Shown: positions 6,410 to 6,859 of the stretch, piece after piece
How the letters are laid out: every line of letters starts with the position of its first letter
How positions within the stretch are numbered: the stretch's first letter is position 1
Assembly (NCBI GenBank): GCA_016929205.1
Contig: JAFGJF010000053.1
Location: forward strand, 1 to 6,859
Length of the DNA: 6,859 nucleotides
Reading direction: 5' to 3'
Source: Anaerolineae bacterium
GTDB lineage: Bacteria; Chloroflexota; Anaerolineae; JAFGEY01
The notes under the pieces: model-generated
What the model saw: the letters and a program-made list of their open reading frames with translations, nothing else
Database searches by the model: none
Told to the model about the DNA's origin: nothing
Translations under genes and position numbers: made by a program

Positions 6410-6859
6410 TTATTTGGAAAACACCGAGGCCAGGATGTCCCCGGCAGGCACCTCCAGCGCCCCAGCAGGGCAGACGTGGAAACAATATCCACATCCGACA
6501 CAGGCTTTGCTTTTCACCGCCAGACCATCTTGCAGCGAAAGCGCGTCGTACCAGCAGACGTCCAGGCACTGTCCACAGCCAGTACACAGATCAGCGTCCG
6601 GCTGTGCTGCCTGGTAGGCCATCGACAGGCGCATTCTTCGTTCTTCCGCCACCTGGGGTGGCATTGCGAGCAGCTTTAGCGCTTCCCCGCACAGGGCATC
6701 TATGTCCTGGTAACCTGCGTCGTCCATCCACGTGGAAAAATCGGCGATCAGTCGGGCCACGGCGCTTGGACCCAGGCAGCAGGCGAACGAACCGAGTTGC
6801 ACACACTGGCTGCCGGCCATGATCAACTTGGCCGCCGCTTCCCAACTGAACACGCCGCC
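6410..6859 (-). CDS. PreA-like flavin dehydrogenase with C-terminal 2x[4Fe-4S] ferredoxin domain, 3' part
   Basis: Only the last 149 residues are in the window. The frame is still open at base 6859, so the GTG at 6853 is internal. The fragment opens with GGVFSWEAAAKLIMAGSQCVQ-type sequence, matching the end of the dihydroorotate/dihydropyrimidine dehydrogenase TIM barrel (GGI.tw.da.e.illGA..VQ), where the Gly-Gly pair helps bind FMN phosphate. LIADFSTWMDDAGYQDIDAL (37-56) matches the usual gL..wMde.Gy helix. Two ferredoxin cluster motifs follow: Cys92, 95, 98, 102, with no Pro after the last Cys, and Cys120, 123, 126, 130, which ends CP. This same asymmetric pair is typical of PreA, the iron-sulfur/FMN subunit of NAD-dependent dihydropyrimidine dehydrogenase. 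The protein should pass electrons between the clusters and a flavin. The true substrate is unknown, because the N-terminal barrel and any partner subunit are outside the window. It lies 21 bp upstream of the lyase gene. Confidence 0.8.
   Translation of the reverse strand, partial: GGVFSWEAAAKLIMAGSQCVQLGSFACCLGPSAVARLIADFSTWMDDAGYQDIDALCGEALKLLAMPPQVAEERRMRLSMAYQAAQPDADLCTGCGQCLDVCWYDALSLQDGLAVKSKACVGCGYCFHVCPAGALEVPAGDILASVFSK

Overview
The window carries five protein-coding genes in two convergent blocks. Two genes read rightwards: the 3' part of an aldo/keto reductase (2-787) and a complete NAD(P)-dependent epimerase/dehydratase-type oxidoreductase (890-1954). Three genes read leftwards: the 3' part of a flavin dihydroorotate/dihydropyrimidine dehydrogenase-like protein ending in a double 4Fe-4S ferredoxin (6410-6859), a heparinase II/III-type polysaccharide lyase (4343-6388) and a six-hairpin (GH65-like) glycosidase (2004-4163). 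The blocks meet at about 1955-2003. I saw no RNA genes, insertion sequences, CRISPR array or attachment sites.

The sequence is clearly GC-rich, has good Shine-Dalgarno sites and uses ATG and GTG starts, so it is bacterial. Carbohydrate-active enzymes without signal peptides, together with AKR and SDR oxidoreductases and an iron-sulfur flavoprotein, would fit an environmental, possibly anaerobic, bacterium. Chloroflexota (Anaerolineae/Caldilineae-like) is my guess from the general look of the proteins, not something the sequence proves.

Layout: 1-787 AKR fragment; 788-889 a short gap with a plausible extended -10 promoter overlapped by a 7-bp dyad; 890-1954 oxidoreductase; 1955-2003 a convergent gap with no convincing terminator; 2004-4163 glycosidase (minus), with a near-perfect 30-bp hairpin in its last codons and an 18-bp tandem repeat near its 5' end; 4164-4342 a 179-bp gap with an imperfect dyad; 4343-6388 lyase (minus); a 21-bp gap; 6410-6859 flavin/iron-sulfur protein (minus, N-terminus outside).

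Working model (inference): the leftward genes form an operon in which a cytoplasmic lyase and a cytoplasmic glycosidase break down imported oligosaccharides. The two rightward oxidoreductases may act on the released sugars. The role of the PreA-like flavoprotein next to a lyase is unexplained and is the most unusual gene pairing here. Each enzyme belongs to a known superfamily. I do not see clear evidence of a wholly new defence or mobile system.
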